A stretch of DNA of 64,000 nt from Ignavibacteriales bacterium (GTDB lineage Bacteria; Bacteroidota; Ignavibacteria; Tepidaquicellales; Tepidaquicellaceae): NCBI GenBank assembly GCA_020635255.1, contig JACKAC010000001.1, positions 310,001-374,000 of the forward strand, written 5' to 3'. Below the pieces are notes generated by a model, which did not search any database, was not told the DNA's origin, and saw only the letters and a program-made list of their open reading frames with translations. Below are positions 53,552 through 63,420 of this stretch, in pieces. Position 1 is the first letter of the stretch; the number at the start of each line of letters is the position of its first letter. The position numbers were made by a program, and so were the translations under genes.

Positions 53552-55342
53552 TTATTGTCCTGCGGAGTACATATCCTTAGCCCAGTACGGATAGTAAGAG
53601 TCGTCTCCGTTAAGGGTTTTAGCGTAGAAATAGTAATCGAACTTACCGGTCATCGGGAGGTTATCCACAGTCGCGCTATATAGACCAGAGTTATTTCCGT
53701 CATTCATCGGTTCGATGAGCTCCATAGAAACTTCGGTAAATTCATCACTTCCATCCTGTTTATAATAAAACTTAACACTATTCGGGTCTATTACATCTTT
53801 CGATGCGAGGTAAGTTGACATTGTTTTATCAGCATGTGAATACTGAGGCTCATTGCTCCATATCATTCCATAATATAACGCAGCGTCATAAGCATTTATG
53901 ACACCCCAGCCGGTAATATTATTTGGATTATTGGGGTTACTTGCTGTATTTCTGAGGGCATCACGAACTTGCATCGGGGTCAGCTCAGGATGAACTGATA
54001 ATATAAGAGCCGCAACTCCTGCTGTTATTGGAGTGGAAAAAGACGTTCCATCTGAGAATCTATAACCGTCCTCTTTTTTATCACTCATAGCTGCAACATA
54101 TACCCTTACTCCGGGAGCAACGACATCGGGTTTTGTTCGTCCATCGCTTGTTGGACCATTTGATGTGAAGCTTGCTATCTGGCCGTCGGTAGTTACCGCT
54201 CCAACAGAAATAATTGAGTCGCCGTCTGCTGCTGACCCAAGTGATGGAATAGCTGTCTGGTAATAATTACCCATTGCATTTACTACAACGATGCCAAGAT
54301 ATGCGGCTCGGTCGCCGGCTATGGTTGTAATGGCAGTATTGCCATCATAGTTTTCGTATTTGTATGTGTTCTTATCATATGGAGGATCGTAATCTTTGTA
54401 AATGAGTGAGCTGGTTATAACGTCTACTCCATAGGCTTCAGCCCACTCGGCAGCTTCGAGCCAAAAATCTTCTTCCATCGGAACCTCACTGCTGACGTAT
54501 TCGGTCTTTGCAAGGAGTATCTGTGAATCAAAGGCAGGACCGATCAATTTACCCGGAGCGTAACCCATCATTGATGAGAGAGTTGCTGTACCATGTCCCC
54601 CCTGGTCAAATGAATCTTTATATTTTTGTACTTTTTCTCTTGCTGTGTTTTTATCCTTATTAATAAAATCATATTCATCTATTATAAGCAGGTTCTTCAG
54701 TGCCTCGTGTGTTTTCCATTCGAAACCGTCATCGAAGCTTGCTATAAGTACACCTCTGCCTGTAACACCCATGTTATGTAATTTTGGGACGTTTACAGAC
54801 TCATTTTGTTTTAACGAAGGACCATAATCATATTTATAGAGATTTGTATCAGTTGGCTCAATGTATTCAACGGATCTCAACCCGTCATAATAGGTTTCTT
54901 CTGTCATTGAGACGTCCTGCTTTATCATTTTATTTACTATCTGCAGGTGATCTACATAATTTAATTTCTTAATCTTATTTACCTGCGATTCGGTGAGGTA
55001 TGCGCTTACTCCGTTTAGCCATCTTGACTTAGCAATAATCTCGACACCCATACTCTGGATACCGCTTACATACCGCTGATCAAGAGGAAGATCCATATAA
55101 TCTATGAGATTGTTTTCGTCGAGAACTTTGAGCCTGCGTTTTATTGCTCTGTCCGAGAGAAGTGATTTCCCGGTTTCATATGCGTCAGATCCGGGCGTGA
55201 TCTTTTCACCGGGTTTGTATTGCCCCTTATCTTTGAATATTATCCAGTATTTTGCGTCGGGGGTTTCGTCTGCTTGTATATTTGCCGAAAAAAACAGCAA
55301 AATAGCAAACAGAACAGTAATTCTTTGGATATATCTCCTCAT
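53552..55342 (-). CDS. Secreted subtilisin-like serine peptidase (S8)
   Basis: The 596-residue protein has a signal peptide (1-24), an N-terminal inhibitor-like propeptide (about 30-140: KYWIIFKDKG, LLSDRAIKRR, GVEIIAKSRWLNGVSAYL in part) and an S8 catalytic domain. The triad is Asp204 (ASFDDG), His250 (GGHGTATLSS) and Ser434 (DGTSFSTPITAG), with oxyanion Asn359 (NAMGN). After the domain a beta-sandwich-like tail (about 495-596) ends without the YPNPFNP sorting motif of the other exported proteins here, so it may leave by another route or stay periplasmic. It is flanked by its own terminator. Confidence 0.92.
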   Translation of the reverse strand: MRRYIQRITVLFAILLFFSANIQADETPDAKYWIIFKDKGQYKPGEKITPGSDAYETGKSLLSDRAIKRRLKVLDENNLIDYMDLPLDQRYVSGIQSMGVEIIAKSRWLNGVSAYLTESQVNKIKKLNYVDHLQIVNKMIKQDVSMTEETYYDGLRSVEYIEPTDTNLYKYDYGPSLKQNESVNVPKLHNMGVTGRGVLIASFDDGFEWKTHEALKNLLIIDEYDFINKDKNTAREKVQKYKDSFDQGGHGTATLSSMMGYAPGKLIGPAFDSQILLAKTEYVSSEVPMEEDFWLEAAEWAEAYGVDVITSSLIYKDYDPPYDKNTYKYENYDGNTAITTIAGDRAAYLGIVVVNAMGNYYQTAIPSLGSAADGDSIISVGAVTTDGQIASFTSNGPTSDGRTKPDVVAPGVRVYVAAMSDKKEDGYRFSDGTSFSTPITAGVAALILSVHPELTPMQVRDALRNTASNPNNPNNITGWGVINAYDAALYYGMIWSNEPQYSHADKTMSTYLASKDVIDPNSVKFYYKQDGSDEFTEVSMELIEPMNDGNNSGLYSATVDNLPMTGKFDYYFYAKTLNGDDSYYPYWAKDMYSAGQ

Positions 55343-55408
55343 GATTCTCCGAATTAAAGTTTCTGTTTATACTTATATAAAGAGAAACAGTTCAATAAAA
55401 GTTTAAAG

Positions 55409-55445
55409 AAAAAAAGGGGACATTTCGCGGAGCGAAATTATCCCC
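55409..55445 (-). terminator. Strong rho-independent terminator after the E2 gene
   Basis: GGGG at 55416-55419 and CCCC at 55442-55445 bracket a central ATTTCGC-GGA-GCGAAAT stem. On the minus strand a run of T follows (A-run 55409-55415). It ends the leftward acyltransferase gene. Confidence 0.88.
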
Positions 55446-55480
55446 TCTATTTTTCCCCTTTGATTTAGCATGCCGCTAAA

Positions 55481-56830
55481 TTACTCTTGTGTGTAGTTCT
55501 CTAAGTAATGAGCAATCCTCATCACGAATTGACCGCCGAGCGCTCCGTCAATAAGCCTGTGATCGAAAGATAACGTAAGGTACATCATAGGCCTTATCAC
55601 GACGAAATCTCCCTCTTCTGTGGAGAGAGCCATAGGGCGTTTTTTGATAGCACCAACTCCCAGAATTGCGACCTGGGGCTGGTTGATTATCATTGTGCCA
55701 ATTATGTTTCCGAATACGCCGAAATTGGAAATTGTGAATGTACCTCCCTGTATCTCGTCGAGGGTAAGCTTCTTGACGCGAGCTCTTTTTCCGAGATCAT
55801 TGATGCTTCGTGCAAGCCCAACAAGGTTCTTGCCGTCGGCATCATGAATGACAGGTACTATAAGTCCACCATTTTCCATTGCGACTGCCATACCGAGGTT
55901 AATTTTATTTCTCATTATGGCTTTGTACGGCGCGGACGAATCGTCTATAATTGAATTAACAAGCGGGAAGTCCTTCAGAGCTTTTATTACTGCCTCAGCT
56001 ATGAAAGGCATGTAAGTAAGCTTGAATCCTTCCTTGCCTTCAAACTCTTTGTTCATTTCTTTTCTCACCTTATCGACACGGCTCATATCCACTTCAGCAA
56101 TTGCATTAACATGAGGTGAGATATTGACCGAAGCAACCATGTGCTCAGCCATTTTTTGCCTTACATTATCAAACTCCATCATGGAAAGACCTTCTTCATT
56201 ATAATCAACTTCGAACTTTGGAAGTTCAACCTTCTTTTTCTCGGGTGCAGGAGCTTGTTGTTTGACTTCTACTTTCACTTCTTCTTTAGGTGCCGGAGCT
56301 TTTACGTCACTTTTCGTTCTTCTTTCGAGGTAATCGAGGATGTCTTTCTTTGATACACGTCCTTCTTTCCCAGTTCCGGGTATGCTTTCAAGTTCTGCAA
56401 AACCAATTCCGTTTTCTTTAGCAATATTCATTACGAGAGGTGAGTAGAATCTGCTTCCGGATGAAGCACTCATCTCGACTGGTTCCGGTTTCTTCTCTTC
56501 GATGACTTCAATTACTTCTTCTTGTTTAGGTTCTTCTTTGGCTGGCTCTTCCTGTTTTACTTCCTGCTTTTCCTCTTTTTTTGGCGCCTCACCGTTACCT
56601 GTATCTATTTTAGCAATAACTTTCCCTACTTCAACTACATCGCCTTCATTATACATTAATTCTGTTATGGTACCGCTTTCGGGGGAGGGAATTTCAGTAT
56701 CTACTTTATCTGTGGAAACTTCGACTATTGTTTCATCAACATTAATTGTATCGCCGGGCTTTTTGTGCCATGTAAGTATCGTTCCTTCGGTGATCGATTC
56801 ACCCATTTTCGGCATGATTACATCAGCCAT
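55481..56830 (-). CDS. Dihydrolipoamide acyltransferase (E2) of a 2-oxoacid dehydrogenase complex
   Basis: The 449-residue protein has a lipoyl domain (1-77, lipoylated Lys42 in STDKVDTEIP), a charged Glu/Lys/Pro linker (80-130), an E3/E1-binding peripheral domain (about 132-170, SPLVMNIAKENGIG) and a catalytic domain (about 215-449) with His424 and Asp428 in SFDHRLIDGALGG. The single lipoyl domain and linker fit the succinyl- or branched-chain type; which acyl group it carries cannot be told. E1 and E3 genes are not in the window. It is monocistronic and ends at a strong terminator. Confidence 0.93.
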   Translation of the reverse strand: MADVIMPKMGESITEGTILTWHKKPGDTINVDETIVEVSTDKVDTEIPSPESGTITELMYNEGDVVEVGKVIAKIDTGNGEAPKKEEKQEVKQEEPAKEEPKQEEVIEVIEEKKPEPVEMSASSGSRFYSPLVMNIAKENGIGFAELESIPGTGKEGRVSKKDILDYLERRTKSDVKAPAPKEEVKVEVKQQAPAPEKKKVELPKFEVDYNEEGLSMMEFDNVRQKMAEHMVASVNISPHVNAIAEVDMSRVDKVRKEMNKEFEGKEGFKLTYMPFIAEAVIKALKDFPLVNSIIDDSSAPYKAIMRNKINLGMAVAMENGGLIVPVIHDADGKNLVGLARSINDLGKRARVKKLTLDEIQGGTFTISNFGVFGNIIGTMIINQPQVAILGVGAIKKRPMALSTEEGDFVVIRPMMYLTLSFDHRLIDGALGGQFVMRIAHYLENYTQE

Positions 56831-56910
56831 CGTATTAAATCTCCGGTTTTATAAGTTTTTCAATAAAAGCTAAAATAAATATATATTTTTACCGATTCAA
56901 TTCAGTAAAA

Positions 56911-57849
56911 TTAACCTTTATAAGTATCAAATAATGAGCTAATTGATTCGTTTTTATTTGTTCGCCTTATTGCCTGGGCGAATATTTTTCCTACCGAGAT
57001 CACCTCTATTTTCGGGGAAGGTTTTTTTAGAGGTAATGTATTGGAAATCATTAGTTTGCTAATACTGGATTTATTTATCTTATCGATGGCATTTCCGGAA
57101 AGAATAGCGTGTGTACAAATGCCGTAGATCTCCTCTGCGCCTTGACCTTTAAGAGCTTCCACCGCATTTACAAAAGTACCGCCGGTGTCTATAAGGTCAT
57201 CTATGATAAGAACGTTCTTTCCTTCGACATCACCGATAATGTTCATTACTTCAGCCACATTCGGTTTTGGACGGCGTTTATCAATTAGTACAAGTTCGGT
57301 ATTTAGTTTCTTTGCATAAGCCCTCGCCATTTTAATCCCTCCAACATCCGGTGATGCCACTACGAGGTTCTTTAAGCCATTCTTTTTGATGTGCTTAAAA
57401 AATACACGTGAACAGTAAAGGTGATCAACGGGAATATCGAAGAATCCCTGTATCTGTGGTGCATGCAGGTCCATGGTAATTATTCTTTCGGCTCCTGCTG
57501 TTACGAGCATATTAGCCACAAGCTTTGCCGAGATAGCTACGCGGGGTTCATCTTTCCTATCCTGACGTGCATAACCAAAATAAGGTATTACAGCATTTAT
57601 CCTGTTTGCAGATGCTCTTTTCGCAGCGTCTATCATTACAAGAAGCTCCATCAGGTTTTCAAACGGTGGGTTTGTGGATTGGACGATGAAGACATCCTGT
57701 CCGCGGATATTCTCATTATATTTCATCCAGATCTCGCCGTCCGAGAAGGTCTTAAAATCTGCTTTACCGAGAGTTAACTCCAGGTGTTTTACAATATCTT
57801 TGGCAAGATATTCCGATGCTCTGCCGGAAAAAACTTTGAGATTTGACAT
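56911..57849 (-). CDS. prs: Ribose-phosphate pyrophosphokinase (PRPP synthetase)
   Basis: The 312-residue enzyme makes PRPP from ribose-5-phosphate and ATP for nucleotide, His and Trp synthesis. Motifs: SDGEIWMKYNENIRGQDVFIVQS in part, YFGYARQDRKDEPRVAISAK in part, TMDLHAPQIQGFFDIPVDHLY in part, and the PRPP loop VLIIDDLIDTGGTF. Class I, normal length. It stands alone on the minus strand between the E2 gene and a GT9 gene. Confidence 0.97.
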   Translation of the reverse strand: MSNLKVFSGRASEYLAKDIVKHLELTLGKADFKTFSDGEIWMKYNENIRGQDVFIVQSTNPPFENLMELLVMIDAAKRASANRINAVIPYFGYARQDRKDEPRVAISAKLVANMLVTAGAERIITMDLHAPQIQGFFDIPVDHLYCSRVFFKHIKKNGLKNLVVASPDVGGIKMARAYAKKLNTELVLIDKRRPKPNVAEVMNIIGDVEGKNVLIIDDLIDTGGTFVNAVEALKGQGAEEIYGICTHAILSGNAIDKINKSSISKLMISNTLPLKKPSPKIEVISVGKIFAQAIRRTNKNESISSLFDTYKG

Positions 57850-57963
57850 TAATTATTTAGAAGATTTCCTAATGTAAAGGTTTTGTAAATTATTAAAATA
57901 TGGCTTCAATTTCAATTTACTTATATTTTAATGGACAATATCAGGAAGTTTTAAATGGCTTAT

Positions 57964-58986
57964 TTATGAGTGACTTATTAGGGGGAGGATTTCATTCAAT
58001 ACTCTATGTATCCCAATACCTGCTTCAATCCGACATTCCTCCACAACCTCATGGCAGTTATTACGGCAGAATTCACTTGCCACTTCAATATTATGTGCCT
58101 TATCTCCTAATGCACCCCAGCGCTTTACTCTGCACATCGCATTATGGCAAAAAATGCTTACTGTATTCACTCCCATTGCGGAAGCCAAGTGCATAGGACC
58201 GGTAGAAGATGAAACAACAACATCACATACTGATATCAAACCGATTAATTCTCTTAATGAAAGAATATGACGGGAAAGATCAATTATTCTATCGCTGTTA
58301 ACAGATGCAAGTTTTTCTGAAAGAGTTACTGTCATTTCCGGGGCGGTGAGGATCAATTTTGTATCAGGTCCACTTCTTTCAAGAATTTCTTTTGCAAGTT
58401 CGAAATATTTATTCTCGCTCCAGTTAGGGGAGGAATGCCCGTAACCGGTATGAATTATAATTTTTTTATCAGTCTTGTAAACATTTCTCCCGGTAAGAAA
58501 CTCGTGTGCTGTGTCTTTTTCTTCCGGTGTTACGAAAATCTCCGGAGTTAGATCGTCCGTTTCTACACCGATCCTTCGCGCAAGATCCATACAGTAATCT
58601 GCCTCGTGTCGGAGGGGAGTGTAATCATTGCGTGAGACGCTTTTCATGAAAGTTATAACTTCGTATAGTTTACGCCCTACACCTATTCTGTTTTTTACTC
58701 CCCCCAGGAACATTTGATAGGCGGGTCTTTTCATTGGCCAGGTGAGAAGTCCGTCGGTGAACTTATGCTTGCGGATTTGTCTTACGGTTTTCCAGAAATT
58801 TTTATCAGGTTCGTCGATTATTATATCATCCAAATGCGGATTATGGAGGAGTATGTCCGATGTGTACTTGCTGACAAGGGCGGCGATGAATGAGTCAGGA
58901 TATGTTCTTTTCAACTCCCGTATCATGGGAGTTATCATCACCACGTCGCCGACCCTGTCGGTTCTTGCAATAAGTATTTTTTTCAA
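57964..58986 (-). CDS. Glycosyltransferase family 9 (heptosyltransferase-like)
   Basis: The 340-residue GT-B enzyme starts with the family signature KKILIARTDRVGDVVMITPMIRELK and has, in the C-terminal half, IIIHTGYGHSSPNWSENKYFELA in part and VVSSSTGPMHLASAMGV, the nucleotide-heptose binding region. It probably transfers heptose (or a similar sugar) to the LPS core. The POT transporter gene ends 7 bases upstream on the same strand, with another GT9 beyond it. gmhA at 51.6 kb supplies the heptose path. Confidence 0.9.
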   Translation of the reverse strand: MKKILIARTDRVGDVVMITPMIRELKRTYPDSFIAALVSKYTSDILLHNPHLDDIIIDEPDKNFWKTVRQIRKHKFTDGLLTWPMKRPAYQMFLGGVKNRIGVGRKLYEVITFMKSVSRNDYTPLRHEADYCMDLARRIGVETDDLTPEIFVTPEEKDTAHEFLTGRNVYKTDKKIIIHTGYGHSSPNWSENKYFELAKEILERSGPDTKLILTAPEMTVTLSEKLASVNSDRIIDLSRHILSLRELIGLISVCDVVVSSSTGPMHLASAMGVNTVSIFCHNAMCRVKRWGALGDKAHNIEVASEFCRNNCHEVVEECRIEAGIGIHRVLNEILPLISHS

Positions 58987-58993
58987 ATCAATA

Positions 58994-60355
58994 CTAATTT
59001 TCCGTCAAAAGCGGAGATGGGAGTTGATCCCGTGTCTGTATATAGCTTTCTGCTTTGTATCTCTTTGCAATAAATAAGAATACTATGGATGTAATGAACA
59101 TTAGCCCAGCAAAGAACCAGAAATATTCTGCTCCATCGAGTATATATGTCCCATCACTTCTTTCTATGAATGAATTTACCAATGCGGCAACCAAGTTACC
59201 CAGTGAAACAGATAATAGCCACAATCCCATTATAAAAGATTTCATACTGTTTGGTGCCTGTGTATATGAGAATTCTAAACCTGTAATAGATACCATAACT
59301 TCCGAAGCGGTCAGGATAATATAAGCAAAGAACTGCCACAGAATACTCGGCGTGGCTCCGGCGTCTATCTGCATTTGGGCTATTGCGATCAGCGCAAAAG
59401 AGAATGCGGCTATAAACATCCCGATCATTATCTTTCTAATCGCTGTGAGTTCAAAAATCTTATTCAGAAGCGGATAAACTGCGTATGTAAATAAGGGGAT
59501 AAATATCATTATGAGGAGCGGATTAATAGCCTGTATCTGTGACGCCAGCAAGTCAAACTTTACAAACCCAAGATTAACGTGTTTATCCATATCTTCTGCC
59601 TGCAGTACCCATGATGAACCGGTCTGATCAAAGAGCGACCAGAATATTGCAATAAAAACATACATTACACTAAGGTTGACTATTGCTTTCTTCCCGGCTG
59701 GGCTAAAGACATCCGATTTATACTGTTTCCAGCCTACAGGTGGTATCGCAACAAAGACTTTCCGTCCCATCCAGAATACTATAGTAGCGATGAGCATGAG
59801 CAGTCCGGGAACACCAAAAGCAACGTGAGGTCCGGCTACCTCCAGCAGGTATGGGGTGAGCAGAGTCGATATAGCTGCACCAAGGTTTATTGAAAAGTAA
59901 AAATATCCAAATATTTTTTCTATTAGTTGTTTGTTCTTTTCCTCGAACTGGTCACCGACGTGAGCCGAAACACAGGGCTTTATACCGCCGGAGCCCATGG
60001 CGATGAGTGTAAGTCCAATAGAGAGACCGAGTGTTGTATCGTCCAATGCAAGAGCAACATGACCCATAACATATACTATGGATAATGTGATTATCGTCTT
60101 ATATTTCCCCCAAAATACATCGGCTACTATTGCTCCAATGATAGGAAAGAAATAATTTGCCATCGAGAAGTAGTGGTACCATGCTTTTGCATCAGTATCA
60201 CTCATGGTATCTACAACACCGCTACTATTCATCAGATATTGTGTCATGAAAACGACAAGGATCGCTTTCATTCCATAGTAGCTGAACCTTTCGGCAAGTT
60301 CATTCCCTATTATGTAGGGAATACCTCTAGGAAATTTATTGGATTGTTCGCTCAC
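58994..60355 (-). CDS. Proton-dependent oligopeptide transporter (POT/PTR2)
   Basis: The 453-residue protein has about 12 membrane helices and the POT signatures ERFSYYGMKAILVVFMTQYL and GYFYFSINLGAAIST (the FYxxINxG motif), plus the E-x-x-E-R/F-type first helix (NELAERFSYYG) used for proton coupling. It imports di- and tripeptides with H+. It lies between two leftward GT9 genes, an unusual spot that is probably accidental. Length is slightly shorter than many family members with two extra helices. Confidence 0.93.
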   Translation of the reverse strand: MSEQSNKFPRGIPYIIGNELAERFSYYGMKAILVVFMTQYLMNSSGVVDTMSDTDAKAWYHYFSMANYFFPIIGAIVADVFWGKYKTIITLSIVYVMGHVALALDDTTLGLSIGLTLIAMGSGGIKPCVSAHVGDQFEEKNKQLIEKIFGYFYFSINLGAAISTLLTPYLLEVAGPHVAFGVPGLLMLIATIVFWMGRKVFVAIPPVGWKQYKSDVFSPAGKKAIVNLSVMYVFIAIFWSLFDQTGSSWVLQAEDMDKHVNLGFVKFDLLASQIQAINPLLIMIFIPLFTYAVYPLLNKIFELTAIRKIMIGMFIAAFSFALIAIAQMQIDAGATPSILWQFFAYIILTASEVMVSITGLEFSYTQAPNSMKSFIMGLWLLSVSLGNLVAALVNSFIERSDGTYILDGAEYFWFFAGLMFITSIVFLFIAKRYKAESYIQTRDQLPSPLLTEN

Positions 60356-60400
60356 GTGGAAATCCCCGTAATTTTTAACAGTATATTGATTTTAAAATAA

Positions 60401-61432
60401 TTAAAATTTTATATTATTAATAGCTATCAATTCATTAAATTTGGCAATTAAGCTATCTTTTGCCAATTCTACCATGCACAGGTTTCCAATCGGGCATTCG
60501 AGAAGATTACAGTAAAGGCAGTCGAGGCCTTCTTTAACGACTGTGAGATTCTTATCACCATAGGGTCCTTGCAGTAAGGGGTTTGTTGGTCCATATATGC
60601 CGAGTGTCGGGACACCTGTAGCAACTGCCAGGTGGAGGGGACCTGAGTCGTTTCCTATGATTGCGTCGCACCTCTCTATTATTGCTCCAAGATATTTTAT
60701 TGGACTATCGGGAATGATAAAGGATTTATCTTTAAATACGGCATGAATCTCTTTAGCCTCCTTTTTTTCTTCATCATTTCCCCAGAGTAGGACTATATTA
60801 ATATCATACATATTTAGTATCATTCGGATCAGTTCGATATAGTCATTCATCTTGTAACGTTTCGCTTCCCAGCCACCAGTTAGGGATATCCCTAGTATGG
60901 GTTTTGAATCGATGTTATTACTCTTAATAAAATCCTCCGCAAATTCTCTGTGGACAACATTGAGCGGTAGCATGAGCTGTTTCGAAGTGATAGGGATGTC
61001 CATTTTCCGTAATGCATCGAGATTAAAGTCGACGTTGTGGACTTCACCGCCTCTTCCTTTCATTTTAATATTATATGCATAGCTTCGTCCCCTAAATTCG
61101 AAACCAAAGCGGTACTTTGCTCCGCTAAGAAAAGTTATAAGTGCTGTTCGGGGATTACAATATAGATCTATTATTAGATCATATTTTTGTTTTCGGATGT
61201 TCTTTATAAGGCACCATGATTTGTCTTCAGTCGGGTCGTAGGTAAAGACGCGCTTCAAGTATGGATTGTCTATGAGTACATCTCTGCCTTTTCTCAGGGT
61301 GAGTACATATATCTCAGCATCCGGGAAGTAACTTCTGAGATTTGGAAAAACCGGCGTGGTGAGAAGCAGGTCGCCTATTCCCCCGAATTTGATTATTAGT
61401 ATCTTTTTGACCCTGTTCTTATCTATTACCAC
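60401..61432 (-). CDS. Glycosyltransferase family 9 (heptosyltransferase-like)
   Basis: The 343-residue protein has KILIIKFGGIGDLLLTTPVFPNLRSY in part (the GxGD N-terminal motif), ILGISLTGGWEAKRYKMNDYIEL in part and AIIGNDSGPLHLAVATGVPTLGIYGPTNP in part, with a C-terminal Cys cluster (CLYCNLLECPIGNLCM) common in GT9 enzymes. It is more typical of the family than the 57964 gene and carries the canonical GNDSGPLHLA. LPS-core heptosyl transfer is likely. The nth gene ends 15 bases upstream on the same strand. Confidence 0.92.
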   Translation of the reverse strand: MVIDKNRVKKILIIKFGGIGDLLLTTPVFPNLRSYFPDAEIYVLTLRKGRDVLIDNPYLKRVFTYDPTEDKSWCLIKNIRKQKYDLIIDLYCNPRTALITFLSGAKYRFGFEFRGRSYAYNIKMKGRGGEVHNVDFNLDALRKMDIPITSKQLMLPLNVVHREFAEDFIKSNNIDSKPILGISLTGGWEAKRYKMNDYIELIRMILNMYDINIVLLWGNDEEKKEAKEIHAVFKDKSFIIPDSPIKYLGAIIERCDAIIGNDSGPLHLAVATGVPTLGIYGPTNPLLQGPYGDKNLTVVKEGLDCLYCNLLECPIGNLCMVELAKDSLIAKFNELIAINNIKF

Positions 61433-61447
61433 TTAATGATGCTTCGG

Positions 61448-62176
61448 TTAGATGTTTTCGAATATAATAAAGTTATTTTCGGTGATATTTAATGGAATTT
61501 CCTTATCCCTGAACATTTCTCTTTCCGGGAATTCACATTCTGTATATAGAAAGCATATACTGCAAAGCGGGTTATTTGCTCTGCATATATTTCTACCAAA
61601 TTTAATGAGGTTATTATGGAAAGTGGGCTTTTTGCCTTTCGGGATCCGGTCTTTAATCTCCTCGAAGGTCTTCTCGGCGGTATTTGTATGTACGAGTCCG
61701 AGCCGATTCAATATACGATGAACGTGAGTATCGACCGGGAATACATCCCTTCCAAGGGAAAATGCCAGCACACATGAAATGGTTTTTACTCCGATCCCAT
61801 CATATTGCAAGAGCTCGTCATAAACCTTATCATCTTTCATTTTCTTCAGGAAACTCAGGTCCAGTTTGCCATACTTTTCCCTCATTTGTTTAAGCATCAC
61901 TTTGATCTGCCTGGCTTTTGTATTAGCAAGTCCGCATACCTTTATAGCATCTTTTATTTTGTTAACCGGGGCATCTGCTACGTCGTCCCATGTGGGAAAG
62001 GTATTTTTAAGGTTAACAAATGCGCGGTACGAGGTTTTATCGGTTGTGTTTTGGGAAAGCTTTGTTGCAATAAGGAGGTCGAGTATCGTTGGTTTATTCG
62101 TTTTCTTCTCGTCACGTTTATCGTTAAAAAACACTTCGAGTTTTGCTACTACTTTATCTAACTTCTTATTTGACAT
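61448..62176 (-). CDS. nth: Endonuclease III-type DNA glycosylase/AP lyase
   Basis: The 242-residue HhH-GPD protein has SQNTTDKTSYRAFVNLKNTFPTW in part, the helix-hairpin-helix QYDGIGVKTISCVLAF with catalytic Lys131, Asp149 in FPVDTHVHR, and a 4Fe-4S loop Cys198-x6-Cys205-x2-Cys208-x5-Cys214. It removes oxidised pyrimidines. It overlaps the wecB stop by 11 bases. About 20 extra residues after the cluster loop form a polar tail. It is in a leftward run wecB-nth-GT9. Confidence 0.95.
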   Translation of the reverse strand: MSNKKLDKVVAKLEVFFNDKRDEKKTNKPTILDLLIATKLSQNTTDKTSYRAFVNLKNTFPTWDDVADAPVNKIKDAIKVCGLANTKARQIKVMLKQMREKYGKLDLSFLKKMKDDKVYDELLQYDGIGVKTISCVLAFSLGRDVFPVDTHVHRILNRLGLVHTNTAEKTFEEIKDRIPKGKKPTFHNNLIKFGRNICRANNPLCSICFLYTECEFPEREMFRDKEIPLNITENNFIIFENI

Positions 62177-63305
62177 TATTATTCATTAATTCACGAATCA
62201 CGCTTACTATTCTTTGGGCGGATTTACCGTCCCAATATTTAGGGGAAGTTCCGGATTTGTATTTACCGGATTCTATTTTTTTGATGTTTTTTATTATTGC
62301 GTTCTTATTAAGCCCAGTTAGGGTGTTTGTACCTTCATCAACAGTGACAGGTCTTTCAGTATTCTCACGAAGGGTAAGGCACGGTATCTTTAACGATGTC
62401 GTTTCCTCCTGAATGCCGCCTGAATCAGTTAGAACGTATCTAGCATTCATCATCAGGCTAAGGAAATCCAGATAGCCGAGCGGTTCGGTTATGATGAGAT
62501 TTGGCACGGCATTAAATTTCCTGCGAAGCTTATACGTCTCCATCATCTTTCGTGTCCTCGGATGGACCGGAAATACTATCTCGGTATTTTTGTTCAGTGC
62601 ATTTATTGATGTAAATATATCCAGTATCTTTGTCAGCCCCTCCTTTGTGTCCACATTCGATGGCCGGTGCAGTGTTACCAGCGTGTAGTCATTTTTTGAA
62701 AGAGCCAATTGATTTAGAATATCGGAAGCTTCAGTTTTTCTCATATAGGATTTCAGCGAATCTATCATTGTATTCCCTACGAAGAAGACATTGCTCTTTT
62801 TTACTCCTTCGTTAGTTAGATTTTCCATTCCGCTTTTCTCCGTGACGAAAAGGTAGGACGAAATAGAGTCCGTGACTTTTCTATTTATCTCTTCCGGCAT
62901 CGTGTTGTCAAAACTCCTCAACCCCGCCTCTATATGCGCGACCGGAATCGGCTTTCCGTTTTTTATCAGGAGTTTAGCGCATACTATAGCGGCTGCCATT
63001 GTCGAGTTTACATCACCATATACAAGTACTAGATCCGGTTTTTCTTTCAGCAAGACTTTTTCCAGTCCTACCATTATTTTTGCTACTTGCTCCGAGTGTG
63101 GAAGGGAACCTATCCCAAGATAAATATGAGGCTTCGGCAATTCCAGCTCCTTAAAAAATACATCGGACATAGCTTTGTCATAGTGTTGTCCGGTGTGAAC
63201 AATTCTATGATTTAGCTTTGACTTATATCTCTGGAGTTCTTTGTGGACGGGAGCCATTTTCATAAAGTTTGGTCTGGCTCCCACTACCGAAAGGATCTTT
63301 TTCAC
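62166..63305 (-). CDS. wecB: UDP-N-acetylglucosamine 2-epimerase (non-hydrolysing)
   Basis: The 379-residue GT-B-fold enzyme converts UDP-GlcNAc to UDP-ManNAc. Motifs: VVGARPNFMKMAPVHKEL, HTGQHYDKAMSDVFF, LVLVYGDVNSTMAAA, PVAHIEAGLRSFDNTMPEEINRK in part, LVTLHRPSNVDTKEGL and DSGGIQEETTSLKIPCLTLRENTERPVT in part. The product feeds surface polysaccharide synthesis. Its start faces the divergent folC across 115 bases. It overlaps nth at its end. Confidence 0.95.
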   Translation of the reverse strand: MKKILSVVGARPNFMKMAPVHKELQRYKSKLNHRIVHTGQHYDKAMSDVFFKELELPKPHIYLGIGSLPHSEQVAKIMVGLEKVLLKEKPDLVLVYGDVNSTMAAAIVCAKLLIKNGKPIPVAHIEAGLRSFDNTMPEEINRKVTDSISSYLFVTEKSGMENLTNEGVKKSNVFFVGNTMIDSLKSYMRKTEASDILNQLALSKNDYTLVTLHRPSNVDTKEGLTKILDIFTSINALNKNTEIVFPVHPRTRKMMETYKLRRKFNAVPNLIITEPLGYLDFLSLMMNARYVLTDSGGIQEETTSLKIPCLTLRENTERPVTVDEGTNTLTGLNKNAIIKNIKKIESGKYKSGTSPKYWDGKSAQRIVSVIRELMNNNVK

Positions 63306-63420
63306 TATAATTACCGGGTTTATTAATCCAATTTATAAAAAAAATGCATTAGTTAATATATAATTATACTGAATATAACCTATTAATTGGATATTTTGAC
63401 TACTAATCTACGCTTTAGCT

